Shown: positions 1 through 5,671 of the stretch, in pieces | Position numbering within the stretch: the stretch's first letter is position 1 | Layout of the letters: every line of letters begins with the position of its first letter | Assembly (NCBI GenBank): GCA_049582065.1 | Contig: JBAUTF010000150.1 | Location: forward strand, 1 to 7,050 | Reading direction: 5' to 3' | Length of the DNA: 7,050 nucleotides | DNA from: DATKSS01 sp049582065 | GTDB taxonomy: Bacteria > Chloroflexota > Dormibacteria > Dormibacterales > Dormibacteraceae | Notes under the pieces: model-generated | The model's input: only the letters and a program-made list of their open reading frames with translations | The model's database searches: none | What the model was told of the DNA's origin: nothing | Made by a program: the position numbers and the translations under genes

Positions 1-216
1 GCTGCGCTGTCTGTCGGCTACCGACCGACGTTCGGCGGCACGCAGCTTCGGGTCGAAGCCTTCCTGCTCGACTTCGAAGGGGACATCTACCAGCAGCGCC
101 TGGAGCTTCGCTTCGTCCGCTACCTGCACCCGGACATCAAGTTCCCGAGCCCCGCCGAGCTGGTCCAGCAACTGAAGAAGGACGTCGAGGACACCCGGAG
201 GATGGTGGCGCGGTGA
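1..216 (+). CDS. ribF: RibF C-terminus: bifunctional riboflavin kinase/FAD synthetase (5' end missing)
   Basis: Frame 1 is open from the window edge to TGA at 214-216 and gives 71 residues of the C-terminal riboflavin kinase domain. Visible family features are the motif GYRPTFGG near the start, the strand LRVEAFLLDFEGDIY, the segment LELRFVRYLHPDIKFPS, and a closing helix with the LVQQLKKDVEDTRRM pattern typical of RibF tails. RibF phosphorylates riboflavin to FMN and adenylylates FMN to FAD in the cytosol. The N-terminal nucleotidyltransferase domain and most of the kinase domain lie outside the window, so bifunctionality is inferred from the family. The stop overlaps the next start by 4 nt (GTGA). 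The next two genes encode flavoproteins, so cofactor supply and use are co-located. ribF upstream of rpsO-pnp is a common bacterial neighbourhood. Confidence 0.93.
   Translation, partial: AALSVGYRPTFGGTQLRVEAFLLDFEGDIYQQRLELRFVRYLHPDIKFPSPAELVQQLKKDVEDTRRMVAR
197..202 (+). promoter_or_regulatory. Shine-Dalgarno for the glpB-like gene
   Basis: GGAGGA lies 10 nt upstream of the GTG at 213, inside the last codons of ribF. It supports that GTG as the start and couples translation of the flavoprotein gene to ribF. Confidence 0.6.
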
Positions 217-1340
217 AAGTCCTCGTCATCGGCGGCGGCATCGCCGGCTACTGCGCGGCGCTGGCGGCGCGGCGCGACGGGGCGGAGGTCAGCATCGTCG
301 CCCGGGCTCCGGGGGCGACGGCCCTTTATGCGGGCGGCATGGAGATCGTCGACGACCTCGACTCGGTCCTCGGGTCGCAGCCTCACCACCCGATCACGCG
401 CCTGGGACTGGACGCCGTGCGCCTCGCGACTGAGCTGGACGGCGCCATCCAGACTTTGCGCCTCTCGCTCGAGAAAGAAGGTCTGAAGTTCGAAGGCGGC
501 TGGCGCACGCGTGGCCTGTACGCTGACATCCACGGGCTCGCGCGCCCGGCCAACCTCGTACCGGACACGGTCGCGCCTGGCGAGCTCCGTGCGCTGAGTG
601 GGCACAGGGTGGCTGTCATCGGCGTCGCGCAGGTCGGCGATTACGACGCTACATCTACAGCGCAAGCCCTCAAGGAGCTCCACGGGATCGATGCTTTCGC
701 CGAGGAAGTAAGCATCGCCGACCTCCCGGTCGGAGCGGCGCTCACAGATCTTTACGGGCGCCGCGCGCCTTCAGCGGCAAGGCCGAAGTCGGCGTCGATC
801 GCCTACCCACCCGGATTCACCAACCTTCCGGAAAACGGTTTCGAGCTGCTCGCGTCCCCACCATCACCGCACGGCTGGCGCCTCCAACAGGCGATTGGAC
901 TCGGCACGGTGAAAGCGGAGGTGACCGGCTTCGAGACCGCCGGCGACCGCATCGTGGCGGCGCGCGCGGGCGATCGCGCACTTCGGGCCGACGCGTTTGT
1001 CCTGGCCAGCGGGCGGCACATCGGGGGCGGGCTGCAGGGTGGACGGCATGCCACCGAGCCGCTGCTGAACCTGGGCGTCTTTCACGAGGGCCGGCCGGTG
1101 CGCACCCTCGGCACGCGCTTCCAGCACATGCAGTACCTGGATCCGGGCGAGGAGCTGCGGTCGGGCCTGGCCACCGACAAGGGACTGCACCCGCTCGACG
1201 AGGAGGGCGGCCCGCCATTCTCGAACCTCTTTGCTGCCGGGGCTGTGCTCGGTGGTTACGACTACAGCGGTCCGTGCGGATTCGGCGTGCCGGTCCTCAC
1301 CGGCTGGCTGGCAGGCCGGTTCGCGGCCAGGAAACCTTGA
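213..1340 (+). CDS. glpB: GlpB-like flavoprotein (anaerobic glycerol-3-phosphate dehydrogenase subunit B family)
   Basis: The 375-residue product begins at GTG. Its N-terminus MKVLVIGGGIAG is a Rossmann dinucleotide-binding motif (GxGxxG at about residues 7-12), followed by an acidic residue after the second strand. Near residues 263-272 is VLASGRHIGGG, matching the VLASGSFFSGG region of E. coli GlpB. Residues 338-350 (NLFAAGAVLGGYD), followed by a glycine-rich GFGVP stretch, match the FAD-binding C-terminus of GlpB. The length is slightly under E. coli GlpB (about 420). In E. coli, GlpB works with GlpA and the iron-sulfur subunit GlpC to oxidise sn-glycerol-3-phosphate to DHAP at the membrane. 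No glpA or glpC lies beside it here; the neighbours are ribF and an AGPS-like FAD enzyme. It overlaps ribF by 4 nt and the next gene by 4 nt. The family call is confident, but the actual substrate and electron partner are inferred. Confidence 0.82.
   Translation: MKVLVIGGGIAGYCAALAARRDGAEVSIVARAPGATALYAGGMEIVDDLDSVLGSQPHHPITRLGLDAVRLATELDGAIQTLRLSLEKEGLKFEGGWRTRGLYADIHGLARPANLVPDTVAPGELRALSGHRVAVIGVAQVGDYDATSTAQALKELHGIDAFAEEVSIADLPVGAALTDLYGRRAPSAARPKSASIAYPPGFTNLPENGFELLASPPSPHGWRLQQAIGLGTVKAEVTGFETAGDRIVAARAGDRALRADAFVLASGRHIGGGLQGGRHATEPLLNLGVFHEGRPVRTLGTRFQHMQYLDPGEELRSGLATDKGLHPLDEEGGPPFSNLFAAGAVLGGYDYSGPCGFGVPVLTGWLAGRFAARKP
1329..1334 (+). promoter_or_regulatory. Shine-Dalgarno supporting the TTG start at 1337
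   Basis: AGGAAA sits just upstream of a TTG that overlaps the glpB stop (TTGA, 1337-1340). The spacing is short, with 4 nt between AGGA and TTG if the A-run is counted as spacer. It supports the TTG over the in-frame ATG at 1274, which lies 67 nt inside glpB and would add 21 residues of low-complexity Arg-rich sequence. Confidence 0.45.
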
Positions 1341-2698
1341 GGGCAGAGCTCGAGGCGATCGTCGGGCGGCCCGCAGTCGACGAGCGCGAGGTCCGCGACC
1401 TGTGGCCGCTTGCGATCATGGAACGTCGGTCGGGCGCCGCCGCTCCTCGGGCCCTGGTGGTGCGCCCTTCCGGCCGCGAGCAGGCGGCGGCGGTCCTGCG
1501 CTGGGCCGCCACTCACGACGTCAAGGTCACGCCGCTGGGCGGTGGGAGCGGAGTCTGCGGCGCCGTGTCGCCGGACCAAGGCGAGATCGTCCTCGACATG
1601 GGCGCCTTCGATCGCATCCTCGAGGTCGACGAGGTCAACCTGACCTGCCGGTGTGAGGCGGGGGTCAACGGTCTGGTGCTCGAGGAGCACCTGAACGCAC
1701 GCGGCCTGACCCTGGGCCACTACCCGAGCTCCTTACCCGGGACCACGGTCGGCGGCCTGGTTTCCACCCGTTCGTCCGGGCAGGAGTCGAGCCGCTACGG
1801 GAGCATCGAGGACATGGTGCTGAGCCTCGCCGTCATCCTGCCGGACGGGAGCTTTGCCGCGCCGCGGCCCGGTCCGCGCTCCGCCGTCGGCCCGGCGCTC
1901 CACGAGCTCTGGATCGGTGCCGAGGGCGCGCTCGGCGTCGTGATCGGCGCCGTTCTGCGCGTCCACCGCCTCCCACCGTCGACCGTGGGTGCCGGATATG
2001 GGTTTGCGGACCTCGCCGCCGGGCTGAACTGCATGCGCGAGGTCATGCAGTCGGGGATCCGGCCGCTGGTCATGCGGCTCTATGACCCGGAAGACAGCGC
2101 GTTCAACGGTTTCGACCTGCCGGCGGGCGGTTGCGCTCTTGTCGTCGCCACCGCGGGCCTGGCTGACGTCGCGAGATCGGAGGCGGCCGCGGTCAAAGGC
2201 TTCGCCGGTGCCGGCACCGAGCTCGGCCCCGGACCTTGGGAGCGCTGGCAGCGCCATCGTTTCGATCTTTCGGCGGAGCGGCTGAAGACGTTTCTCGAGC
2301 CCCCCAACTCCTACCTCGACACGATCGAGCTGGGGGCGCCCTGGACCGTGCTTCCAGAGCTCCACGCCCAGGTCAAGTCCGCAATAGGGGCCGGTGGCCT
2401 GGCGTTATGCCACTTCAGTCATGCCTACGAGCAAGGCTGCTGCGCATATTTCTCGTTCGGCGGCTCGGCCGGCAGCGAGCAGGACGCGCGCGCCGCGTAC
2501 GGGCGCGCGTGGGAAGGGGCGATGAGCGCAGCGCTGGAGCTCGGTGCGACGATCAGCCACCACCATGGAGTGGGCCAGGTGCGGGCGCGTTGGGTCGCCG
2601 ATGAGATGGGAGGTTGGATGAAGGTGTGGCGAGCGGTGAAAGAGGGACTTGACCCGCAGGGGATGATGAACCCGCGAGCCATGGGAGGCTCGAGATAG
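1337..2698 (+). CDS. Alkyldihydroxyacetonephosphate synthase (AGPS)-like FAD-binding oxidase
   Basis: From TTG the product is 453 residues. The vanillyl-alcohol-oxidase/PCMH-type FAD domain covers about residues 30-210, with PLGGGSG at 66-72, the segment PSSLPGTTVGG at 130-140, VSTRSSG, YGSIEDMV, and GAEGALGVV at 194-202. The C-terminal FAD-oxidase cap contains RLYD (Arg247), SHAYEQG, and the AGPS hallmark SHHHGVG with HHH at 408-410. Tyr371 lies 37 residues before the first of these histidines, the same spacing as human AGPS catalytic Tyr578 to His615. The end, LDPQGMMNPRAMG, is typical of the superfamily. AGPS swaps the acyl chain of acyl-DHAP for a fatty alcohol, giving alkyl-DHAP, the first ether-lipid intermediate. 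Bacterial homologues are often uncharacterised, so ether-lipid synthesis is inference and another FAD-dependent oxidation is possible. The position of human Arg515 seems to be Lys317, with Arg315 nearby. The gene overlaps glpB and the downstream kinase by 4 nt each. An ATG at 1274 is a less likely alternative start. Confidence 0.83.
   Translation: MRAELEAIVGRPAVDEREVRDLWPLAIMERRSGAAAPRALVVRPSGREQAAAVLRWAATHDVKVTPLGGGSGVCGAVSPDQGEIVLDMGAFDRILEVDEVNLTCRCEAGVNGLVLEEHLNARGLTLGHYPSSLPGTTVGGLVSTRSSGQESSRYGSIEDMVLSLAVILPDGSFAAPRPGPRSAVGPALHELWIGAEGALGVVIGAVLRVHRLPPSTVGAGYGFADLAAGLNCMREVMQSGIRPLVMRLYDPEDSAFNGFDLPAGGCALVVATAGLADVARSEAAAVKGFAGAGTELGPGPWERWQRHRFDLSAERLKTFLEPPNSYLDTIELGAPWTVLPELHAQVKSAIGAGGLALCHFSHAYEQGCCAYFSFGGSAGSEQDARAAYGRAWEGAMSAALELGATISHHHGVGQVRARWVADEMGGWMKVWRAVKEGLDPQGMMNPRAMGGSR
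2683..2688 (+). promoter_or_regulatory. Strong Shine-Dalgarno placing the lipid-kinase start at ATA 2695
   Basis: GGGAGG is followed by exactly 6 nt and then ATA at 2695-2697. No ATG, GTG or TTG occurs in the kinase frame between the upstream in-frame stop (2650-2652) and GTG 2890, so this well-placed site decides the start in favour of ATA. Confidence 0.65.
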
Positions 2699-3639
2699 GC
2701 GGCCAGGCCGGCTCACCGGTCCTTTTCATCGTCAACCCGGCTTCGGGCGCCGGGAAAGCTGCACGCGAATGGGCGGAGGTAGATCGCTGGCTGCCGTCGA
2801 GCGGCGTCCCGTTCGAGACCGCGTTCACCACGCGTCCGCTCGAGGCTGCCGAGATCGCCGAGCGAGCGGTCCGGCAGTCGAGGCCGGTCGTGGTGGCGGT
2901 CGGCGGGGACGGAACCCTGAACGAGGTGGTCAACGGCTTCTTCCACAACGGCGCCCCGATCCCCACGACAAGCAAGCTGGCGATGGTCCCGCTGGGCACG
3001 GGTGGCGATTTTCGTCGAACGCTCCGCATCCCGCTGGACGTGAAAGCGGCCGTGCAGGTGATCAGCAGTGGGCTGGTGCGGCGCCTGGACGCTGGGTGCG
3101 TGACCTACCAGGCCGAGGACGGCACCACGCGCGTGCGGCATTTCATCAACATCGCCGACGCGGGCTATGGGGGAGAGGTCGTGCATCGCGTCAACAGCGG
3201 CAAGAAGCGGCTGGGGAGCGCCACCTTCACCATCACCGCGCTGATGGCGCTGCTCGCTTACAAGAACAAGCCGATGACAGTTGTCATCGACGGCAACACG
3301 CATGAGCTTGCGAGGGCGCAGCAGGTGGTGATCGCAAACTGCCAGTACTTCGGCGGCGGCATGAAGATGGCGCCGACAGCGTCGCCGACCGACGGAGTGT
3401 TCGACGTCATCCTCGTCGGAAACGCCGGCAAGGTGGAGACCATCCGAGGCATGAGCGACATCCGCAGCGGCAAACACCTCGACCAGCACAACCCGAAAAT
3501 CGAGCTGTTGTACGGCAAGCGCATCTCGGTCACGTCGACCGACAAGGTGCGCATCGACATGGACGGCGAGCAGCCGGGCTTCCTGCCCGCGCTTTTCGAG
3601 ATCCAGCCTGGCGCGATCGAGTTCATAACGCCTCGATAA
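2695..3639 (+). CDS. Diacylglycerol kinase/YegS-family lipid kinase, apparent ATA start
   Basis: Read from ATA the product is 314 residues, the normal size for the DgkB/YegS family. It begins directly with the conserved N-terminal strand VLFIVNPASGAGK (residues 9-21). Further motifs are GGDGT at 70-74 (ATP phosphate binding) followed by LNEVVNGF, GTGGDF at 101-106 (more often GTGND in the family), DAGYGGEV, FGGGMKMAP, DGVFDV and DMDGEQPG. In the last of these, Glu292 fits the catalytic glutamate of DgkB-type enzymes. The family transfers the ATP gamma-phosphate to diacylglycerol or related lipids, giving phosphatidate for phospholipid synthesis at the inner membrane face. The exact lipid acceptor cannot be read from sequence. 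The start overlaps the AGPS-like stop (ATAG), so the two are probably coupled. A start at GTG 2890 would give 249 residues and lose the NPxSGxGK motif. Family call strong; start codon inferred. Confidence 0.88.
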   Translation: MGGQAGSPVLFIVNPASGAGKAAREWAEVDRWLPSSGVPFETAFTTRPLEAAEIAERAVRQSRPVVVAVGGDGTLNEVVNGFFHNGAPIPTTSKLAMVPLGTGGDFRRTLRIPLDVKAAVQVISSGLVRRLDAGCVTYQAEDGTTRVRHFINIADAGYGGEVVHRVNSGKKRLGSATFTITALMALLAYKNKPMTVVIDGNTHELARAQQVVIANCQYFGGGMKMAPTASPTDGVFDVILVGNAGKVETIRGMSDIRSGKHLDQHNPKIELLYGKRISVTSTDKVRIDMDGEQPGFLPALFEIQPGAIEFITPR

Positions 3640-3646
3640 TCAAGCG

Positions 3647-5149
3647 ATGACGAAAGGCGTCATCGCGACCCCGCATCACCTTGCGAGCGAGGCGGGCGCG
3701 AGCATGCTGCGGGATGGTGGCAACGCCATCGACGCCGTGATCGCGGCCGATGCTGTGCTGTGCGTCGTCTATCCAAGCATGACCTCGGTCGCAGGCGACC
3801 TGATGGCGATCGTTTGGGCTGCGGATGCAAATGCACCGGTCGGCCTGATCGGCGCGGGCCGCTCGGGAGAGCTCGCGACGATCGAAGCCATCCGGTCTCG
3901 GGGTCATACCGAGATGCCTCTGCGGGGAGTGCTCACCGTCACAGTGCCGGGCACTGTCGAGGCGTGGGGGAGGCTCTTGGAGCGCTTCGGCACGTTCGGC
4001 TTCGGCGCAGTCCTCGAGCCCGCGGCCGCGCTGGCGCGTGACGGCTACGTCATCACTCCCCAGCTTTCGCGTTTCCTGATGGACGCGGCCGAGCTCCTTG
4101 GGCGCGAGCCCGCAGCCCAGGCGCTGTATCCCCCGATGGAGGCGGGGATGCTGCTCCGCAACCCCGACCTCGCGTTGGTGCTGCAGTCTATCGGCCGCGG
4201 CGGGATTGGCGGCTTCTACCGTGGGGAGGTCGCGGCGGAGATTGCCGGGGCGATCAAACGCCGCGCCGGTCTTGTCACCGGGCTGGACCTCGCCTCACAC
4301 CGCTCCCAATGGGTGGAACCGGTCGAGTCGGCCTATCGAGACCTCGTGGTGTATGAGCTGCCGCCCCCAACCCAGGGTCTTGCCGCGGCGGGCATGCTTG
4401 CGCGCCTCAACGCGGTGCCGTCTGGGCGCTTGCGCCCGGGCATCGGCTTCATCGAACCGTTCAAGCGAGCGCGTGACTCGAGCTATGCGCTTCGCGACCG
4501 GTACATCACGGACCCGGACTTCGCGGCCGCACCGGTCGCGCCCTTTCTCGACGCGAGCCACCTCGGCCCCGCGACAGCGACCTCCCTTGAGGGTGGTGAC
4601 ACCGTGTACATGTGCGCCGCCGACGAGCACGGCAACGTGGTCTCGTTGATCCAGAGCGTCGCGTACGACTTCGGGTCGGGGATCGTGGCCGAAGGCACCG
4701 GCATGCTCCTGCAGAACCGGGGCGCGTACTTCAGCCTCGACCCGAAACACGTCAACCGGCTCGAGCCCAAGAAACGGACCATGCACACCTTGATCCCGGC
4801 CATGGCTTCAAGAAATGGCCGGCCCTGGGCGGCCTTCGGCTCGATGGGTGGAGACGGCCAGCCTCAGCTGCAGACGCAGGTCCTGATCAACGTCGTGGAC
4901 CACCGGCTCGAGCCCGCCGAGGCCGTGGCTCGGCCGAGGATCCGGGTCCTTGCAGACGGACTCACGGTCTCGGTCGAGGCCGATTATCCCGACGCGGCCG
5001 AGCTGTCGCATTCGACATGGAAAGTTGAGCTGATGCCGCCGAGACATCACCTCTTCGGACACGCGCACGCCATCGTGATCGATGGACCCCGGGCATGGCG
5101 CGCGGGCGCCGACCCGCGCTCGGATGGAAGCGTGGAATTCGTCCTCTGA
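3647..5149 (+). CDS. Gamma-glutamyltransferase family protein (YwrD-like), no visible signal peptide
   Basis: The 500-residue product is an N-terminal-nucleophile hydrolase of the GGT family. Near the N-terminus are ATPHHLASEAG and RDGGNAIDAVIA (residues 22-33), the usual large-subunit opening. The autoprocessing nucleophile is most likely Thr319 in GGDTVYMCA, followed by DEHGNVVSLIQSV and GSGIVAEGTGMLLQNRG. GSMGGDGQPQLQ at 398-409 replaces the GSPGGS oxyanion/substrate loop of classical GGT and is typical of YwrD-like members. Family enzymes self-cleave before the Thr and hydrolyse or transfer gamma-glutamyl groups, for example from glutathione. The substrate of this subgroup is not certain. 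ATG 3647 is the only start after the in-frame stop at 3626-3628, and the N-terminus lacks a hydrophobic signal, so a cytoplasmic location is likely, unlike periplasmic E. coli GGT. It starts 7 nt after the kinase stop without a clear SD, suggesting coupling by reinitiation. No evident functional tie to the lipid genes. Confidence 0.9.
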   Translation: MTKGVIATPHHLASEAGASMLRDGGNAIDAVIAADAVLCVVYPSMTSVAGDLMAIVWAADANAPVGLIGAGRSGELATIEAIRSRGHTEMPLRGVLTVTVPGTVEAWGRLLERFGTFGFGAVLEPAAALARDGYVITPQLSRFLMDAAELLGREPAAQALYPPMEAGMLLRNPDLALVLQSIGRGGIGGFYRGEVAAEIAGAIKRRAGLVTGLDLASHRSQWVEPVESAYRDLVVYELPPPTQGLAAAGMLARLNAVPSGRLRPGIGFIEPFKRARDSSYALRDRYITDPDFAAAPVAPFLDASHLGPATATSLEGGDTVYMCAADEHGNVVSLIQSVAYDFGSGIVAEGTGMLLQNRGAYFSLDPKHVNRLEPKKRTMHTLIPAMASRNGRPWAAFGSMGGDGQPQLQTQVLINVVDHRLEPAEAVARPRIRVLADGLTVSVEADYPDAAELSHSTWKVELMPPRHHLFGHAHAIVIDGPRAWRAGADPRSDGSVEFVL

Positions 5150-5176
5150 CGGCCGAGGGCGGTGCGCCCGTATACT
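5146..5176 (+). promoter_or_regulatory. Candidate sigma-70-type promoter before rpsO
   Basis: CTGACG (5146-5151, overlapping the GGT stop) resembles a -35 box. TATACT (5171-5176) is a good -10 box and stands out in GC-rich surroundings. The spacer is 19 nt, longer than ideal. Transcription would begin near 5183, leaving only about 7 nt before the rpsO TTG and mostly excluding its SD. The promoter may therefore be fortuitous, or the transcript may be nearly leaderless. Confidence 0.3.
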
Positions 5177-5178
5177 TC

Positions 5179-5183
5179 GAGGT
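5179..5183 (+). promoter_or_regulatory. Shine-Dalgarno for rpsO, supporting the TTG start
   Basis: GAGGT lies 6 nt before TTG 5190. Together with the family N-terminus this excludes the longer in-frame reading from 5082, which would run through the end of the GGT gene. Confidence 0.55.
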
Positions 5184-5189
5184 CGAGTT

Positions 5190-5459
5190 TTGGCAGTAGA
5201 GACTGAAGTCAAAGGCAAGCTCATCGCGGAGCACAAACGCGCCGACAAGGACACGGGTTCGCCCGAGGTCCAGATCGCGCTTTTCACTGCGCGCATCAGG
5301 GAGCTCACCGAGCACCTGAAGACGCATGCCAAGGACCATCACTCACGCCGCGGCCTGCTGCTCCTGGTGGGCAAACAGCGGCGGCTGCTGAACTACCTGA
5401 GGGACACCGACATCGAGCGATATCGCGCGCTTGTCGCCAAGCTCGGGATCAGGAGATAG
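5190..5459 (+). CDS. rpsO: 30S ribosomal protein S15
   Basis: Starting at TTG the product is 89 residues, exactly the usual S15 length. It carries the conserved DTGSPEVQIA (21-30), the HLKTHAKDHHSRRG block (42-55) that contacts 16S rRNA, LVGKQRRLLNYL (59-70), and the terminal LGIRR. S15 is a primary binder of the 16S central domain and organises the platform of the 30S subunit. The gene lies 40 nt after the GGT-family gene and 212 nt before pnp, the widespread rpsO-pnp pair. A longer in-frame ORF reaches back to 5082 but overlaps the previous gene and has no S15-like sequence before residue 1 as called here. Confidence 0.95.
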   Translation: MAVETEVKGKLIAEHKRADKDTGSPEVQIALFTARIRELTEHLKTHAKDHHSRRGLLLLVGKQRRLLNYLRDTDIERYRALVAKLGIRR

Positions 5460-5473
5460 TCCGACCAAGCGCC

Positions 5474-5492
5474 GGGCGCCCGCCGGGCGCCC
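5474..5492 (+). other. GC-only hairpin after rpsO (attenuator or processing site)
   Basis: Two copies of the self-complementary octamer GGGCGCCC (5474-5481 and 5485-5492) are separated by GCC, giving a perfect 8-bp stem with a triloop, 14 nt after the rpsO stop. No T-tract follows (the next bases are TCAAGTAAAT), so it is not a standard intrinsic terminator. It could protect the rpsO 3' end, cause partial termination, or mark RNase processing between rpsO and pnp. Confidence 0.55.
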
Positions 5493-5504
5493 TCAAGTAA
5501 ATCC

Positions 5505-5650
5505 GGGAGGACCCCACGCTGGTAGCGCGGGTCAGCTCTTAGAAGCCCTCACCCAGGTCGTGGAGGCTGCGCAAGATGCGCACCGAAACGAGCCCTCGGA
5601 GGCGGCTTCTAGGAACCTGGCCCAGGTCGCGCCTCCGGGGGTCTCCTCCC
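5505..5650 (+). promoter_or_regulatory. Structured pnp 5' leader RNA (Actino-pnp-like candidate)
   Basis: This 146-nt element fills most of the rpsO-pnp gap and can close on itself. P1 pairs 5505-5511 with 5644-5650 (7 bp), then 5512-5515 with 5638-5641 (4 bp) across a 2-nt bulge. A small hairpin CGCT/AGCG lies at 5517-5527. P2 pairs 5537-5547 with 5604-5614, 11 bp with one G-U. Inside P2 are a hairpin at 5548-5565 (loop CCAGGTC, one bulge) and TGCGCA/TGCGCA at 5568-5582 (6 bp, triloop). Between P2 and P1, ACCTG/CAGGT (5615-5627) can fold. pnp leaders are often autoregulated by PNPase, and the Actino-pnp motif is a known structured element upstream of actinobacterial pnp genes. Belonging to that family is inference from position only. 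No coding signal is seen here. Confidence 0.6.
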
Positions 5651-5658
5651 ACACATAT

Positions 5659-5664
5659 GGAGGT
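5659..5664 (+). promoter_or_regulatory. pnp: Shine-Dalgarno for pnp, favouring GTG 5672
   Basis: GGAGGT is followed by 7 nt and GTG 5672. An in-frame ATG at 5657 overlaps this SD and has no SD of its own, so it is the weaker start and would add MEVSD. The SD can also pair with CCTCC at 5645-5649. Confidence 0.7.
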
Positions 5665-5671
5665 ATCTGAC

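Noticed and set aside
120..683. A 187-residue - strand open frame crossing the ribF/glpB junction
   Set aside because: It lies antisense to two real genes with family motifs, and nothing in it resembles a known protein.
1274..1336. N-terminal extension of the AGPS-like protein from ATG 1274
   Set aside because: It would overlap glpB by 67 nt and adds an Arg-rich stretch without family similarity; TTG 1337 with a TTGA overlap and nearby AGGAAA fits better.
1733..2365. A 210-residue - strand open frame opposite the AGPS-like gene
   Set aside because: Its sequence is a low-information antisense shadow while the + strand frame carries all FAD-oxidase motifs.
5082..5189. Extension of S15 back to ATG 5082
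   Set aside because: S15 is normally 89 residues, which is exactly what TTG 5190 gives; the extra part overlaps the GGT-family gene in another frame.
5474..5492. Intrinsic terminator ending rpsO
   Set aside because: The stem is strong but no T-tract follows, so I list it as a hairpin of unknown role.
5431..5670. A 79-residue + strand open frame across the rpsO end and pnp leader
   Set aside because: It starts inside rpsO, has no SD or recognisable motif, and coincides with the highly paired leader; its openness is explained by GC content.
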